Of a stretch of DNA of 64,000 nt, positions 48,515 to 58,065 are shown piece by piece. Positions within the stretch are counted from its first letter, which is position 1. Every line of letters begins with the position of its first letter. Position numbers and translations under genes: made by a program. This DNA is from Nemertoderma westbladi (taxonomy: Eukaryota > Xenacoelomorpha > Nemertodermatida > Nemertodermatidae), in the NCBI GenBank assembly GCA_032718475.1, contig JAUCBJ010006918.1, positions 62,001 through 126,000 on the forward strand, read 5' to 3'. The notes beneath the pieces are model-generated. The model was given only the letters and a program-made list of their open reading frames with translations. It was not told the DNA's origin and did not search any database.

Positions 48515-51500
48515 TACTACTACTACTACTAGGATCGGCATGCTGCATTGCAGCTGCATTTTTAAGAATGCTGTGCCGGCTTGTCAACAAAATTGCACCG
48601 CCACAACTCCCTATCACCCATGACATTTGCTAGATCATCCGCATCTTTAAGGCCAGTGTCCTTTAAGATGCGTCTCAAGAAAGTCATGGGCTGTCCACCA
48701 TGCTTATTCACTCCATGAGGCTGCCAAAGTACAAGATTATGCACTGGCTGGTCCTCACGGCGAAAGCAATGTCCTGCAAAGCGGAGGCGGTTTTGTTCTA
48801 GTGTCAAGCTTGGGGGAACCAATGAGACACCTCCAATGTTATATAGTGTCTGGTTGGAGATGTGTGCATTGTACTTGACACAATGAACCCGGCGTAGCAT
48901 TCTTGTGAATGTGCCATCCAGAGATTTGGTGTCCTCAGCAGTTAGAGCCCAGCATGGACTCCCATAGAGGAGTACTGGAACTACTGCTGCTCTAAATAAT
49001 CGGACCTTAAGTTTCCGATTAATTCTCGGTGACTTCCAAATCCTGGAAAGCCTATTCAAGGCTGCCCATGCCTTTCCCTTACGTATTCGAAGGTCCTCAC
49101 CTGACTTCCGGATCCATGATCCCAGGTAACAGAAGTCGTCCACATGCTCAAGCATACCATCCTTTGAGCTTATGCTCATCCGATCAGAGACTTGCTGAGG
49201 ACTTTCAAAGTTAACGGTCAGAATTTTGGTCTTTCTGGAGTTAATAAAAAGACCAACACTAGAAGCAGCATGTTCTAATGAGCTGAGGAGCCGTTGGGCT
49301 CCCTCTAATGATTCTGAGAGTACTCCTAAGTCATCAGCAAAGTCTAGATCAGTTAGGTACCCGGCAGGATCTCCTCGACTTCTGGAGCCAGTAGGTGGAG
49401 TTATCATCACCCCATCATCATTATGATGATCTAAGGACATGCGTAGAACATAGTCAACCACAATAATGAACAAGAATGGTGCAAGTGTGTCTCCTTGGAG
49501 GACGCCCCATAACACTTCAAATGGTTCTGTGTCACCGTCAACAGTAGACACAAATGTTGTCGAACCATCGTATACTGATCTGATTGCTGCAATAATTTCA
49601 TCAGGAATCCCATATAATGAAAGTATGCTGAACATACGTGAGCGAGAGACTGAATCAAAGGCCTTGAAGAAGTCAACAAAGATAACAGCCAGATGCCTGT
49701 CTTTCTTTTTTGATAATTCTTCAATTATCCTTCTAAGTGCCAAAATGGGCTCCATGGTCCCACGACCTTTACGGAACCCATTCTGATTTCCACGGAGCAG
49801 TCTCTCAATGGGATCCCTGATGCGATTTAATAGAATCCTATTGTATAGCTTTGCAGCAATCGAGATCAATGAGATTCCCCGAAAAGAACCATAGAGTGTT
49901 AGGTTGCCCTTCTTGGGAACTGGCACCAACTTATTTGTTTTCATTTCTTGTGGGACTCTTGTTGTTCGGTACATGTCTACTATGATGGGATAGATGAGCT
50001 TTAAACACTCAGGTATTTTAAAGACCTCAGGGGGAACACCATCTACTCCACTGGCACGATTGGTCTTAATGCTCTTTGCAGCAGCCTGCACTTCTGCAAA
50101 GGAGATATCGCCAATGGGAATATCTGGGAGTACAGACTCAGACACTTTTACTTCTATAAAGTTATCAGGCAATACCCTGTCATTATTGAGGAGCTTTTCA
50201 AAGTGGGCTTTCCAACCATTGAGGCGATCGGCTGGTGATTCAGCCTTAACCTTGGTGGTTGGTTGGCTTTTCCGCCCAGTAAGCAGATTGATTGATTTCC
50301 ATGCCTGGGATGATTGCCTGCTGTCGTCAGCATCATTGATGGCATCAACCTGTTGGTTTATTAGCTCCTGTAGATTATCAGAGTACTGCCTGTTCAGGGA
50401 CCTAGATGCAGCCTTAACTGCATTCTTGGCCGCTGTAGTCTGTTTGAGTCGGGACTCTTTCTGCGCCTTATGAAGGTCATTTCGGCACTTCTGAATTTTG
50501 TTGTCAGTCCAGGGGGCCCTTTTCCTGTTTCGAGGGTATACAGGAACTGTTTCTGCAGCTGCTAACTTAACTGCTTCTGTAAAGGCAGTATAGCCCTCAC
50601 AGTGATCTGCCGCCTCAGAGGCAAGAGCCTCATACCTGTTGCTCAGCTGTAGTGTGAAGCTGGATCTCACACTTGGCTGTTGCAACAGAGAGGACCAGTC
50701 ATGCCGCGGCAAGGCAGATTTCGTTGTTCTGCTAGCACGCAGACTAAGTCTTACCTTGGCCACAATAAGGCGGTGATCACTGGAGAAGGGTCGAAGTGTA
50801 AATGCATTACAGTCTTGTATAGAGCTCCTGTATTTCCTACGAAACAGAATATGGTCTATCTGGGACTTGTGACCACTGGGTCCACTATGAGTCCATAGCT
50901 TTCCAGTTCGCTTCTTGAACTGGGTTCCAGCCGAAAACAATCCATTTCCAGAGATAAAATCCTGAAGATGGACAGAATTTCGGTTAACACTATTGCTATA
51001 GACCCAGGGCGATGTAGGTGATTGATGCAGACTTGCATTAAAGTCTCCCAGGAATGTTAAGAATGCATGCTGATCCACTCCATCAGTAGCTGCTTGTAGA
51101 TTGTGGTAGAAATTTTCCACCTCCTCTACAGGGGCAACACTAGTTGGAGAGTAGCACACAATCAGAACCACCTTAGGAAACTTCTTAGCCAGTCTTCCAG
51201 AACATGAGAAGTGGCAACGGATGATGCGGTTAGAGATTTGGTCTATTTTGTCCAATGCTGCATGTGCAGTTGGATTCATCAATAGACCAATTCCACCATT
51301 GCCACTATCATCTGCTGACGCGAGGGCGAGTCGCCAACCGCCCCCCATGTCCTTAATCAGAACCTCATCAGTCTGTCCAGTCTGCATTCGGTGCTCTTGA
51401 ACACCCACTGCGCTAAGAGAAAGCTTATCTGCCAAGGCAGTCAGCTCACCTTGTCGCATTGGGGACCCGAGTGTTAGGGTGTTTACTGAGGCTAGTCTAG

Positions 51501-52281
51501 TGACTTGCCTCAGATTCACCAATGGCTTTGTTGGTCGGGGTGGAACATGAGAGTAGCCTCCAACTCCAGAATCCCTCTCCCCATCACAATCTGGCCTCCC
51601 TGGTGACCCAGGGTTTGGGCCAGAAAGGTCATCAGGAAAGGGACTCAAAGAATTGTTGGCTGCTCTCTCTCCAGTAGGGGGTGAGACAGGCAGCCGGTCA
51701 GGAGTTAACTGACGCCTGTGAGGCCGATTGTGTCCGGTAATTCCACTGGCCTCTAGTGGCCGGACCTCCGCATTGCTAATGTAATCCATAGTGGGGGTTG
51801 GGGGGTGCTTTTTTGCCGAGTCAGCTCTCGGGGCAAATACCGCACCCTGGTTTGCCATTCCACAGGGTGGGTGTCGCAATGGAGTCAGATATGAGGCCCA
51901 TCACCCATATCTACTCTGGCGCACATGACCCACCATTGGCTGTTGCAGCTCATCTGCTGGGTCATGCCCTGTACCCTTGCTGCCAGGTGCAGGTCGCAGT
52001 GAAGTGCTCTCAGAGTGGACATGAGAACACTCTACTCCTGACCAGCCATTGGTAGATCACCATCTGCCTGGTCAGGCCATATACCCCTGCAGCCAAGTAT
52101 ATGGGTCCTTAATCCAGGACCAAGTGCGTCCTTATCCCAGAACGAAGGGGGTCCTAGTTACAGGACCAGATTTGCCCTAGTAAGAGGGTCTATACAGCTA
52201 CAGGTGGCACCTCCTTTATGCTGCATGGAGGTGGCAAGTTTTCTTGATCAATGACCTAGAATACCTGACCTGACCTGACCA
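48515..52281 (-). mobile_element. LINE copy D: full-length APE-type non-LTR retrotransposon
   Basis: Minus-strand element of about 3.75 kb with a (TAG)n 3' tail (48515-48530), a very short 3'UTR of about 25 nt, a single large ORF and a 5'UTR of about 400 bp ending GGTCAGGTCAGGTCAGG. It is bracketed by the 11-bp duplication ACCGACCAACC. Size, single ORF, APE endonuclease plus RT, a near-absent 3'UTR and a short microsatellite tail all fit RTE-like clades. It is the best candidate here for a recently active copy and is the reference for copies A, B and C. Confidence 0.93.
48562..51858 (-). CDS. Non-LTR retrotransposon polyprotein (APE endonuclease + reverse transcriptase)
   Basis: About 1098 residues from ATG 51858 with no stop or frameshift. 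The open frame extends seven codons further, but an upstream 9-bp insertion relative to copy A places TGA before the ATG used in copy A. The N-terminus is Pro-rich. The APE-type endonuclease has VNTLTL, QEHRM, GDFNASL (Asp at about 272), IDHIL and SDHRL: all catalytic positions are filled. The RT has motif A FVDFFKAFDSV (Asp at about 729) and motif C LDFADDLGVL (about 842). The C-terminal block has LYGSPCW, LRFAGHCFRRED and DRELWRCNF. The protein would nick target DNA and copy its RNA there. RTE-like clade is my best reading; the FADD variant of the usual YADD is noted. Confidence 0.92.
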   Translation of the reverse strand: MANQGAVFAPRADSAKKHPPTPTMDYISNAEVRPLEASGITGHNRPHRRQLTPDRLPVSPPTGERAANNSLSPFPDDLSGPNPGSPGRPDCDGERDSGVGGYSHVPPRPTKPLVNLRQVTRLASVNTLTLGSPMRQGELTALADKLSLSAVGVQEHRMQTGQTDEVLIKDMGGGWRLALASADDSGNGGIGLLMNPTAHAALDKIDQISNRIIRCHFSCSGRLAKKFPKVVLIVCYSPTSVAPVEEVENFYHNLQAATDGVDQHAFLTFLGDFNASLHQSPTSPWVYSNSVNRNSVHLQDFISGNGLFSAGTQFKKRTGKLWTHSGPSGHKSQIDHILFRRKYRSSIQDCNAFTLRPFSSDHRLIVAKVRLSLRASRTTKSALPRHDWSSLLQQPSVRSSFTLQLSNRYEALASEAADHCEGYTAFTEAVKLAAAETVPVYPRNRKRAPWTDNKIQKCRNDLHKAQKESRLKQTTAAKNAVKAASRSLNRQYSDNLQELINQQVDAINDADDSRQSSQAWKSINLLTGRKSQPTTKVKAESPADRLNGWKAHFEKLLNNDRVLPDNFIEVKVSESVLPDIPIGDISFAEVQAAAKSIKTNRASGVDGVPPEVFKIPECLKLIYPIIVDMYRTTRVPQEMKTNKLVPVPKKGNLTLYGSFRGISLISIAAKLYNRILLNRIRDPIERLLRGNQNGFRKGRGTMEPILALRRIIEELSKKKDRHLAVIFVDFFKAFDSVSRSRMFSILSLYGIPDEIIAAIRSVYDGSTTFVSTVDGDTEPFEVLWGVLQGDTLAPFLFIIVVDYVLRMSLDHHNDDGVMITPPTGSRSRGDPAGYLTDLDFADDLGVLSESLEGAQRLLSSLEHAASSVGLFINSRKTKILTVNFESPQQVSDRMSISSKDGMLEHVDDFCYLGSWIRKSGEDLRIRKGKAWAALNRLSRIWKSPRINRKLKVRLFRAAVVPVLLYGSPCWALTAEDTKSLDGTFTRMLRRVHCVKYNAHISNQTLYNIGGVSLVPPSLTLEQNRLRFAGHCFRREDQPVHNLVLWQPHGVNKHGGQPMTFLRRILKDTGLKDADDLANVMGDRELWRCNFVDKPAQHS

Positions 52282-52292
52282 ACCGACCAACC
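52282..52292. repeat. 11-bp target-site duplication of LINE copy D, right
   Basis: ACCGACCAACC, identical to 48504-48514. Confidence 0.85.
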
Positions 52293-52762
52293 AGTATCAT
52301 CATCACAGCAGTAATTGGTTTATCTTTTACGGAAATAATAATGATAGTTTAATGTGTTGATGATAATGCTAAAAATGAAACCATTAAAAATAGAGAATAA
52401 TATGTATAACAATTCTGTATAGGGTTTTGAATATTTATATTGTTCAATGGTAGGATGTTGCCACTTTTTGGTGATGCATAATTATTATTCTTTGACCAAG
52501 AGATGGAAAAAATGTAAATCATTCTTATATTCATCTGACTTTACAAAGGCAGAACGGTCAGGCTTTAAAGTGCCATATTTCTATGAAATGTTCTTGGAGC
52601 AAGTGATTATCCTGCACACACATTGTGATGATAATGTTATTAGTTTTTGCAATAGACATTAGACAATGAGTTAGTTCGTTTAGAGGGACCTTTTTCTAAG
52701 TGACCAATTCTGTGCTTTTGCTACTGATGAGTAGCCTCGTATCTAAAAAGATAGTGCTTACA
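52293..52762. other. Gene-free spacer
   Basis: AT-rich; frames 52349-52534 (minus) and 52447-52662 (plus) carry no recognisable domain. Confidence 0.4.
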
Positions 52763-52766
52763 TTAA

Positions 52767-53620
52767 CCCTATTAGTACAGGGCTATAAATTGTTGTACAG
52801 CCCCCCCCCCCCCCACTTTAAAATGTACAAATTTTAACGAAAACGTCTGATTTTTTGTTTGTACGTAGATTTCACTAGTCCGCAACCGACCCAAAAAAAT
52901 AAATTTCGAAAAATTGTACTGGGGTGGTTATTTGGCAGCACCAAAATTACAAGTAGTGAACAATTTCATGAAATTTGAAAGTTACAATTTTCGGCTAAAA
53001 AATAAATTTCGAAAAAATGTACTGGGGTGGTTATTTGGTAGCACCAAAATTACAAGTAGTGAACAATTTCAAAAAATTTGAAAGTTACAATTTTCGGCTA
53101 ATTGTTTTTCAATACATGTTTTCTGGGGCGCAAAAGCCATTTGAAAATATTTTTAAATGATCTGATTACTATAAATAGCTGTTTTAGTCCTCAACGTAGG
53201 CAAAAAATGAAAAAAACAAGTAACCAGTACTTTTCAGTTTGAACACAAAATTTTTAATTCACTTATACGATGCTATAAATTCACATTTTCACGTTTTCTG
53301 GGGCGCTGATTCTAATGGAGTACATTTATAATTTGCGAGATCATTGCTACTCGTATTTTCAAGCGTAATATGGCAAATTTTGGTACTAGCACCAAATTTC
53401 GTACCCATCACCAAAAAGTACAAGTTTGCGATGTCCCGTGCTGTTTTTATTGATTCCATCGGATTCAGGACCCTCATGAACCCGTATAACGCATGAAGCA
53501 AGATGATACTATCTACTGATCAATTTGCTTATTTTCAAAAATTTTGGTGCTGGCACAACAATTTTCCCCACCGGCAAAAAATACAAGTTTGAAAACTCTT
53601 ATGCAATTTTTACTGTGTGA
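52767..53620. mobile_element. Truncated second copy of the piggyBac-like element
   Basis: Starts TTAA at 52763-52766 then CCCTATTAGTAC, the same terminus as at 27825. It continues with matching words (AACGAAAACGTCTGATTTTT, GCACCAAAATTACAAGTAGT, TTGATTCCATCGGATTCAG). A segment of about 75 bp (AATAAATTTCGAAAAA-TGTACTGGGGTGG) is duplicated at about 52910 and 53000. No right terminus is found; homology fades at about 53620. Confidence 0.75.
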
Positions 53621-55018
53621 GTTTAACACGTGATTAGCTCGTACGCCTGCTAGATTCACGAGGTCCCAGTTCCTTCACAATGACCTACTCACATACTCCT
53701 GCAATAGCGATCCACCTGTGGTATGGTATTATCCGCCCTCCTGCATCAACACATCTGGAGGCCACCTAAATGCATACCCTCACTAACTTAACTAACTTAT
53801 CATTACCAAGAGTTATCATTATCAAGAGTGTAGCAATTACACCTAAAAGTTGCACACTGGCTCAATGTATGTTTAAACTCTACTGTCACCTATTCTATTG
53901 GGTCCAACATCACCCCACAACTGAGTCTCACTTACCTGCCGACTGTGTGCTATATCACCCCTCCATGTCGACCCACGATTAGTCGAAAGAGGTGCCACTG
54001 TACAAACCCGGCCATCAACTGACGAATCTTCAGAGAACACAGATGATTCGTCTTCGATTGAGCAAGAACTGCTTGTCGATTCAAATGAGGCTCTAAAGAA
54101 TATGCAATTTAATTAAGTTACGATTCGATAAAATTATCATGTCTTAGGTAATGTATTCAAAACCAGACAAAGACTCAGGTCGCAGCCACTTCAGTTATTT
54201 ATATATTTTCACATATTTTGATATTCATTATTGATAAATCGTTTGTCTTGAAAGAGAAAGGAAATTCATGATGATACTGGTGCTGTAATTGTAATTATAA
54301 CTTTAAATAATTGTGAATAGTAATGATCAGCCAAAAATGACGAGTAAGATTTTACGACAAAGATTTTGATCTAGTTCGAAAAAAAATTGTTTTAGCAGTC
54401 TTTCAAAAATGCCTATTTCTAACAACACCAACTTACGGTTGTGTGTGCCTGCACACTGCGCCACTGCACACAATTTCGGGTTGTTTTAGTACACGGATAG
54501 TTTTTTATTTAGGTTTATTTTCGAGGTTGGTCGGTCTTTATGTTCCGATGTGGAGCGCAAGTGGATCCAACAACAGGCAAGTCCATAAATTTGGTAGAAT
54601 ATCTGGAAAACAAGAAATATCCACTTTTACCTTTTTTATATGTAATATTATTATTTAATCATTCCTGGTGTGTATAAATATAATAGACATCGTCCAATCT
54701 AATATATCCCATCCCTCAGACCTTCATCTTCAAACCACATTAATGCAGATTTTTTTTTTTTTTTTTTTGGGGGGGTGGGGGGGTATGGGACTTTCAATGC
54801 AATCGACGTGGAAAATCGACGTAAATATCATCTCACTCACTACCTTTAAAATTAAAACTGTAACCTCTTATATTGACTTTAGTTTATTGTGTTGGTTAGA
54901 ATAACGTATAACTGTAACCTGTTCATTTCCCTAAATTGATAATAATTATGTATGGAGACCAGTATGGAGATATAACATCACATGTATGCTAATATAAAAA
55001 CTAATAGGTAAATCTATA
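53621..55018. other. Gene-free spacer with dispersed-repeat copy 2
   Basis: No recognisable gene. A T-run followed by a G-run lies at 54751-54785. The stretch 54845-54945 matches the dispersed repeat at 1165-1250. Confidence 0.45.
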
Positions 55019-55021
55019 GGT

Positions 55022-55415
55022 GCAAGTTGTCAGCGGACAGTGTCATGAAGTCTGACTGGCTGAAAATAAAGTTAGTTGCGGTTATGAACATGATGCGATA
55101 TGAACGTTATCAGCCTAACGGCCTGCTTCAGACTATAATAGAATAGTGTAAAACTGACATTTAAAAATGTGTCTATTGTAATCAGGTTTTTTTCTCAGTA
55201 TTTGTACCCCCCCCCCCCCCCCCCCCCCCCCCCCTGTGTACATTTGGTTGTGTTCAGTTTGGTGTTGGTGGATGCATTTTTAAATGTCAGTTATATATTA
55301 TTTCATTATAGCCTGAAGCAGGCCGTTAGGCCAATAACGTTCATTGCAACTACTTTCATTTTCAGCCAGTCAGACGCCCATACTGCCTGGTTGTCACTGT
55401 CCGCTGACAACTTGC
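55022..55415. mobile_element. Inverted-repeat element with Penelope-type CTGAAGCAGGCC motif
   Basis: Arms 55022-55169 and 55274-55415 are imperfect reverse complements along their whole length: CTGACATTTAAAAATG inside, CTGAAGCAGGCCGTTAGG in the middle, CAGCCAGTCAGAC and CCGCTGACAACTTGC outside. The spacer holds a 28-nt poly-C tract. The CTGAAGCAGGCC-loop-GGCC-type word resembles the motif at Penelope termini, so the arms may be two opposed pseudo-LTR fragments; alternatively it is a MITE. Confidence 0.6.
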
Positions 55416-57320
55416 GACAATATATTAATTAATCTATCATGAATACCCCACTGGCTACCGCCTACCGTTTCATCTCTAATCTCTATGTGATTGCAGGTTA
55501 TTATAATTCAGTGGTCACTGCAGGTGAAGTGAAGACGAGGTCATACCAGATGTACTTGTCTGGCAAACCAATACACGGAGGCATTCCTGTTGACGACCAG
55601 TTATGACATATATAGACCAAATTGAAAAGGATATTGGACTTGGGAGAAATTAAACTGCATCAAACATGAAGTCTGGAAGGACCTCTAATTCATTGTCCGA
55701 TTCCTAGAGCATTGCCACTGAGCTAGACTTAGTATCAGTAGTATGTAGTAGTAATTATAATGCATATTTTTCTACTATAAAGTGTGGAAAATTAAATAAT
55801 GATTGTATTGTTGGCAATAGCTTGGTCTATGGGTGATATTCCTTTAAATACAACTTAAACAGAAAGGAAAGTTTCATAGTGTTTTGGGTTAGGAGTTTCT
55901 TCATCTTCAAGAAACTTCCACTTGAAGGCAATCTTTCTTGCCTGTTCTTCGCCAGAAACTAATCTTCGTCCAATATTTATCAATAACTAACTAAAACAAT
56001 AAATGGGTGTCATAGCGCAGGTTACAATTTAATAATCAGCTAGACAATTTTTAAACAAAAGTAAATATTATTAGCAGGATTCCCTGGAGAAAGATTGGAT
56101 GATGTCGAAGTTTGCGTGTTTACTGTAGAAGGTCACCCATTGTGGTAAACAGGCATCTCCTGGCTTAGTAAGAGTAAACGATTTTCTCATCCATAAATAA
56201 TAAAAAAAGCGCTGACAATAATTCACATACTAGAATATCTTCCGGGAGGATGGAATTGTCAAAAATCTGCCTCTGGTAACTGCAGCAAAGTTTATTTAAA
56301 AGACTCAGTTGGCACACAATCAAGTATACTATATTCCCAAGTGTGCCTGGATTTGAGTGGATGCTGCATCCATGATCTGCTTACACTATACACTATAAGT
56401 ATTTGGCAGCCCAGAGTCGAATCGAGAAAAGTGTATGAAAATTTCTCACTGGTATGTCCCTCCTGGGCATGACACTTTAGACTTTAATACTTTCACAAAT
56501 GGCTTCTGCTGGGTAGTAAATATAATATATTTAATATTTACGGAATGTTTCAACCTTCAGGGTTAGTGTGATTTAGTGTGTTAATTATAGTTACCATAGT
56601 TACACAGTGATTTATTTATCATTTAACTTCTCCATTTAGAAGGGGAGGAGGACTTTAAGACATTTAAAATGAAACTCTCTTCCAGGGAAAATCGAGCAAG
56701 AAATTACTAGTCAAATTGAAACTGTATTATGTATGTATCCTTTGGTATTGACACACTACAGGAAATACAATTATCTCAACTTTCTCACTCAGCAAACTGT
56801 TGCGTAGTTTCAAAAGTTCACAAACTAGGTCAACCAAATAATGTAGCCGGTAAGTTCGACCACCTTACATCTATTTTTAAACAAACAAAAATACAAACAA
56901 ACATGATATTGATTTTTAACAATATTATACACTACTACTTGCGTTCATCAGGCAGATAGATTTCAACTCCTAAAACGGAATATCCTGTCTTTTCAGTTTG
57001 ACATATTCTTTATATCTTATATACTATTAATATTATATAAAATGTATCACAAAATATTATACTTCAAAGACTGCATAAAATATATAGGGCACATGATAAT
57101 CGCGATTAATAATAACCAAAATTAACACAACCAAATTAAATATATAGAAAGAGTTGATCGATAGAGTATTTCAGTATTATATGTTATTCATGCGTATTCT
57201 TTATATTGACAAATGGCATATTATATTATTCACCAAATGTATAATATTGTTGATTATTAATTAGTGATTCACTTTTCCAATTTATAAATTGTTATGTATT
57301 CATTATATTTTATAATGCAG
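55416..57320. other. Spacer upstream of the Helitron exons
   Basis: No frame with recognisable Helitron N-terminal motifs was found, although exon a starts at an acceptor site and implies an upstream exon. The frame 56729-56959 has no known domain. Confidence 0.4.
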
Positions 57321-58065
57321 GACTTGGTTCGCTATATTGTGTCACAGTATACTCGGTTTGCAGCGCTCGGTAAGAACCCACACGCTGCGGCAAAGTATTT
57401 CGATCGCTTGGTCACCCACTTCATTCGCAATGTTCTCGGATGGAACTCGGCTAACGAGAGCGGGAATGAACGTGGCCTTTTCGGCCATACGAAGGCTTTC
57501 TTTGCTGTTCCCGAAACTGCAGGCCGTGGCGCCTTACATCTACATTCCCTTATCTGGATTCACGGTTTCCCAGCCACTTCGCAACAGTTTAAAGATCTGG
57601 ATTCAGATTCTAAGGGAAAGTTAATTGAGTTCGCCGACACTGTTATAAAGACATCCATTCCAATCGATACATCGAAGTGTCACAATTGCGCGGTTTCTCT
57701 TGAACCTGTGGCAATACCTGTATCGGCGAGTAAACGGTCGTTTGGTAATTCATCTGAACCAGTTGTCGCTTCCTGTACCGTTTGCGGCAACAAGTTTACT
57801 GCGTCCGAACTGCTCTCTATTGCCATTACACGTCATTCTGTTGAAGAATCAATCCAACTAACTGACGGAGAGGTTCAGGTGATTCTAAACAATTCTACTC
57901 CTCCGCAACAGTGTCGCCCCACTGAAAGTGGGACTATGGCGGCTCAGATTATATCGAGCATTATTGCTCAACGTGTTAATCTACATGATTGGCGGCATCG
58001 CGCTTCTTGCACCAAGAAATCTGCGATCACTTCTGGTTCCCAATGTCGATTCCAATTCCCTAGGG
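57321..58065 (+). CDS. Helitron gene exon a (Rep motif 2)
   Basis: Begins at acceptor TTATAATGCAG in phase 0, encoding DLVRYIVSQYTRF and GKNPHAAAKYFDRLVTHFI, the block that precedes the HxH motif in Helitron Rep. Ends CRFQFPR plus one base of a Gly codon at donor GTAAGT (58066). Confidence 0.85.
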
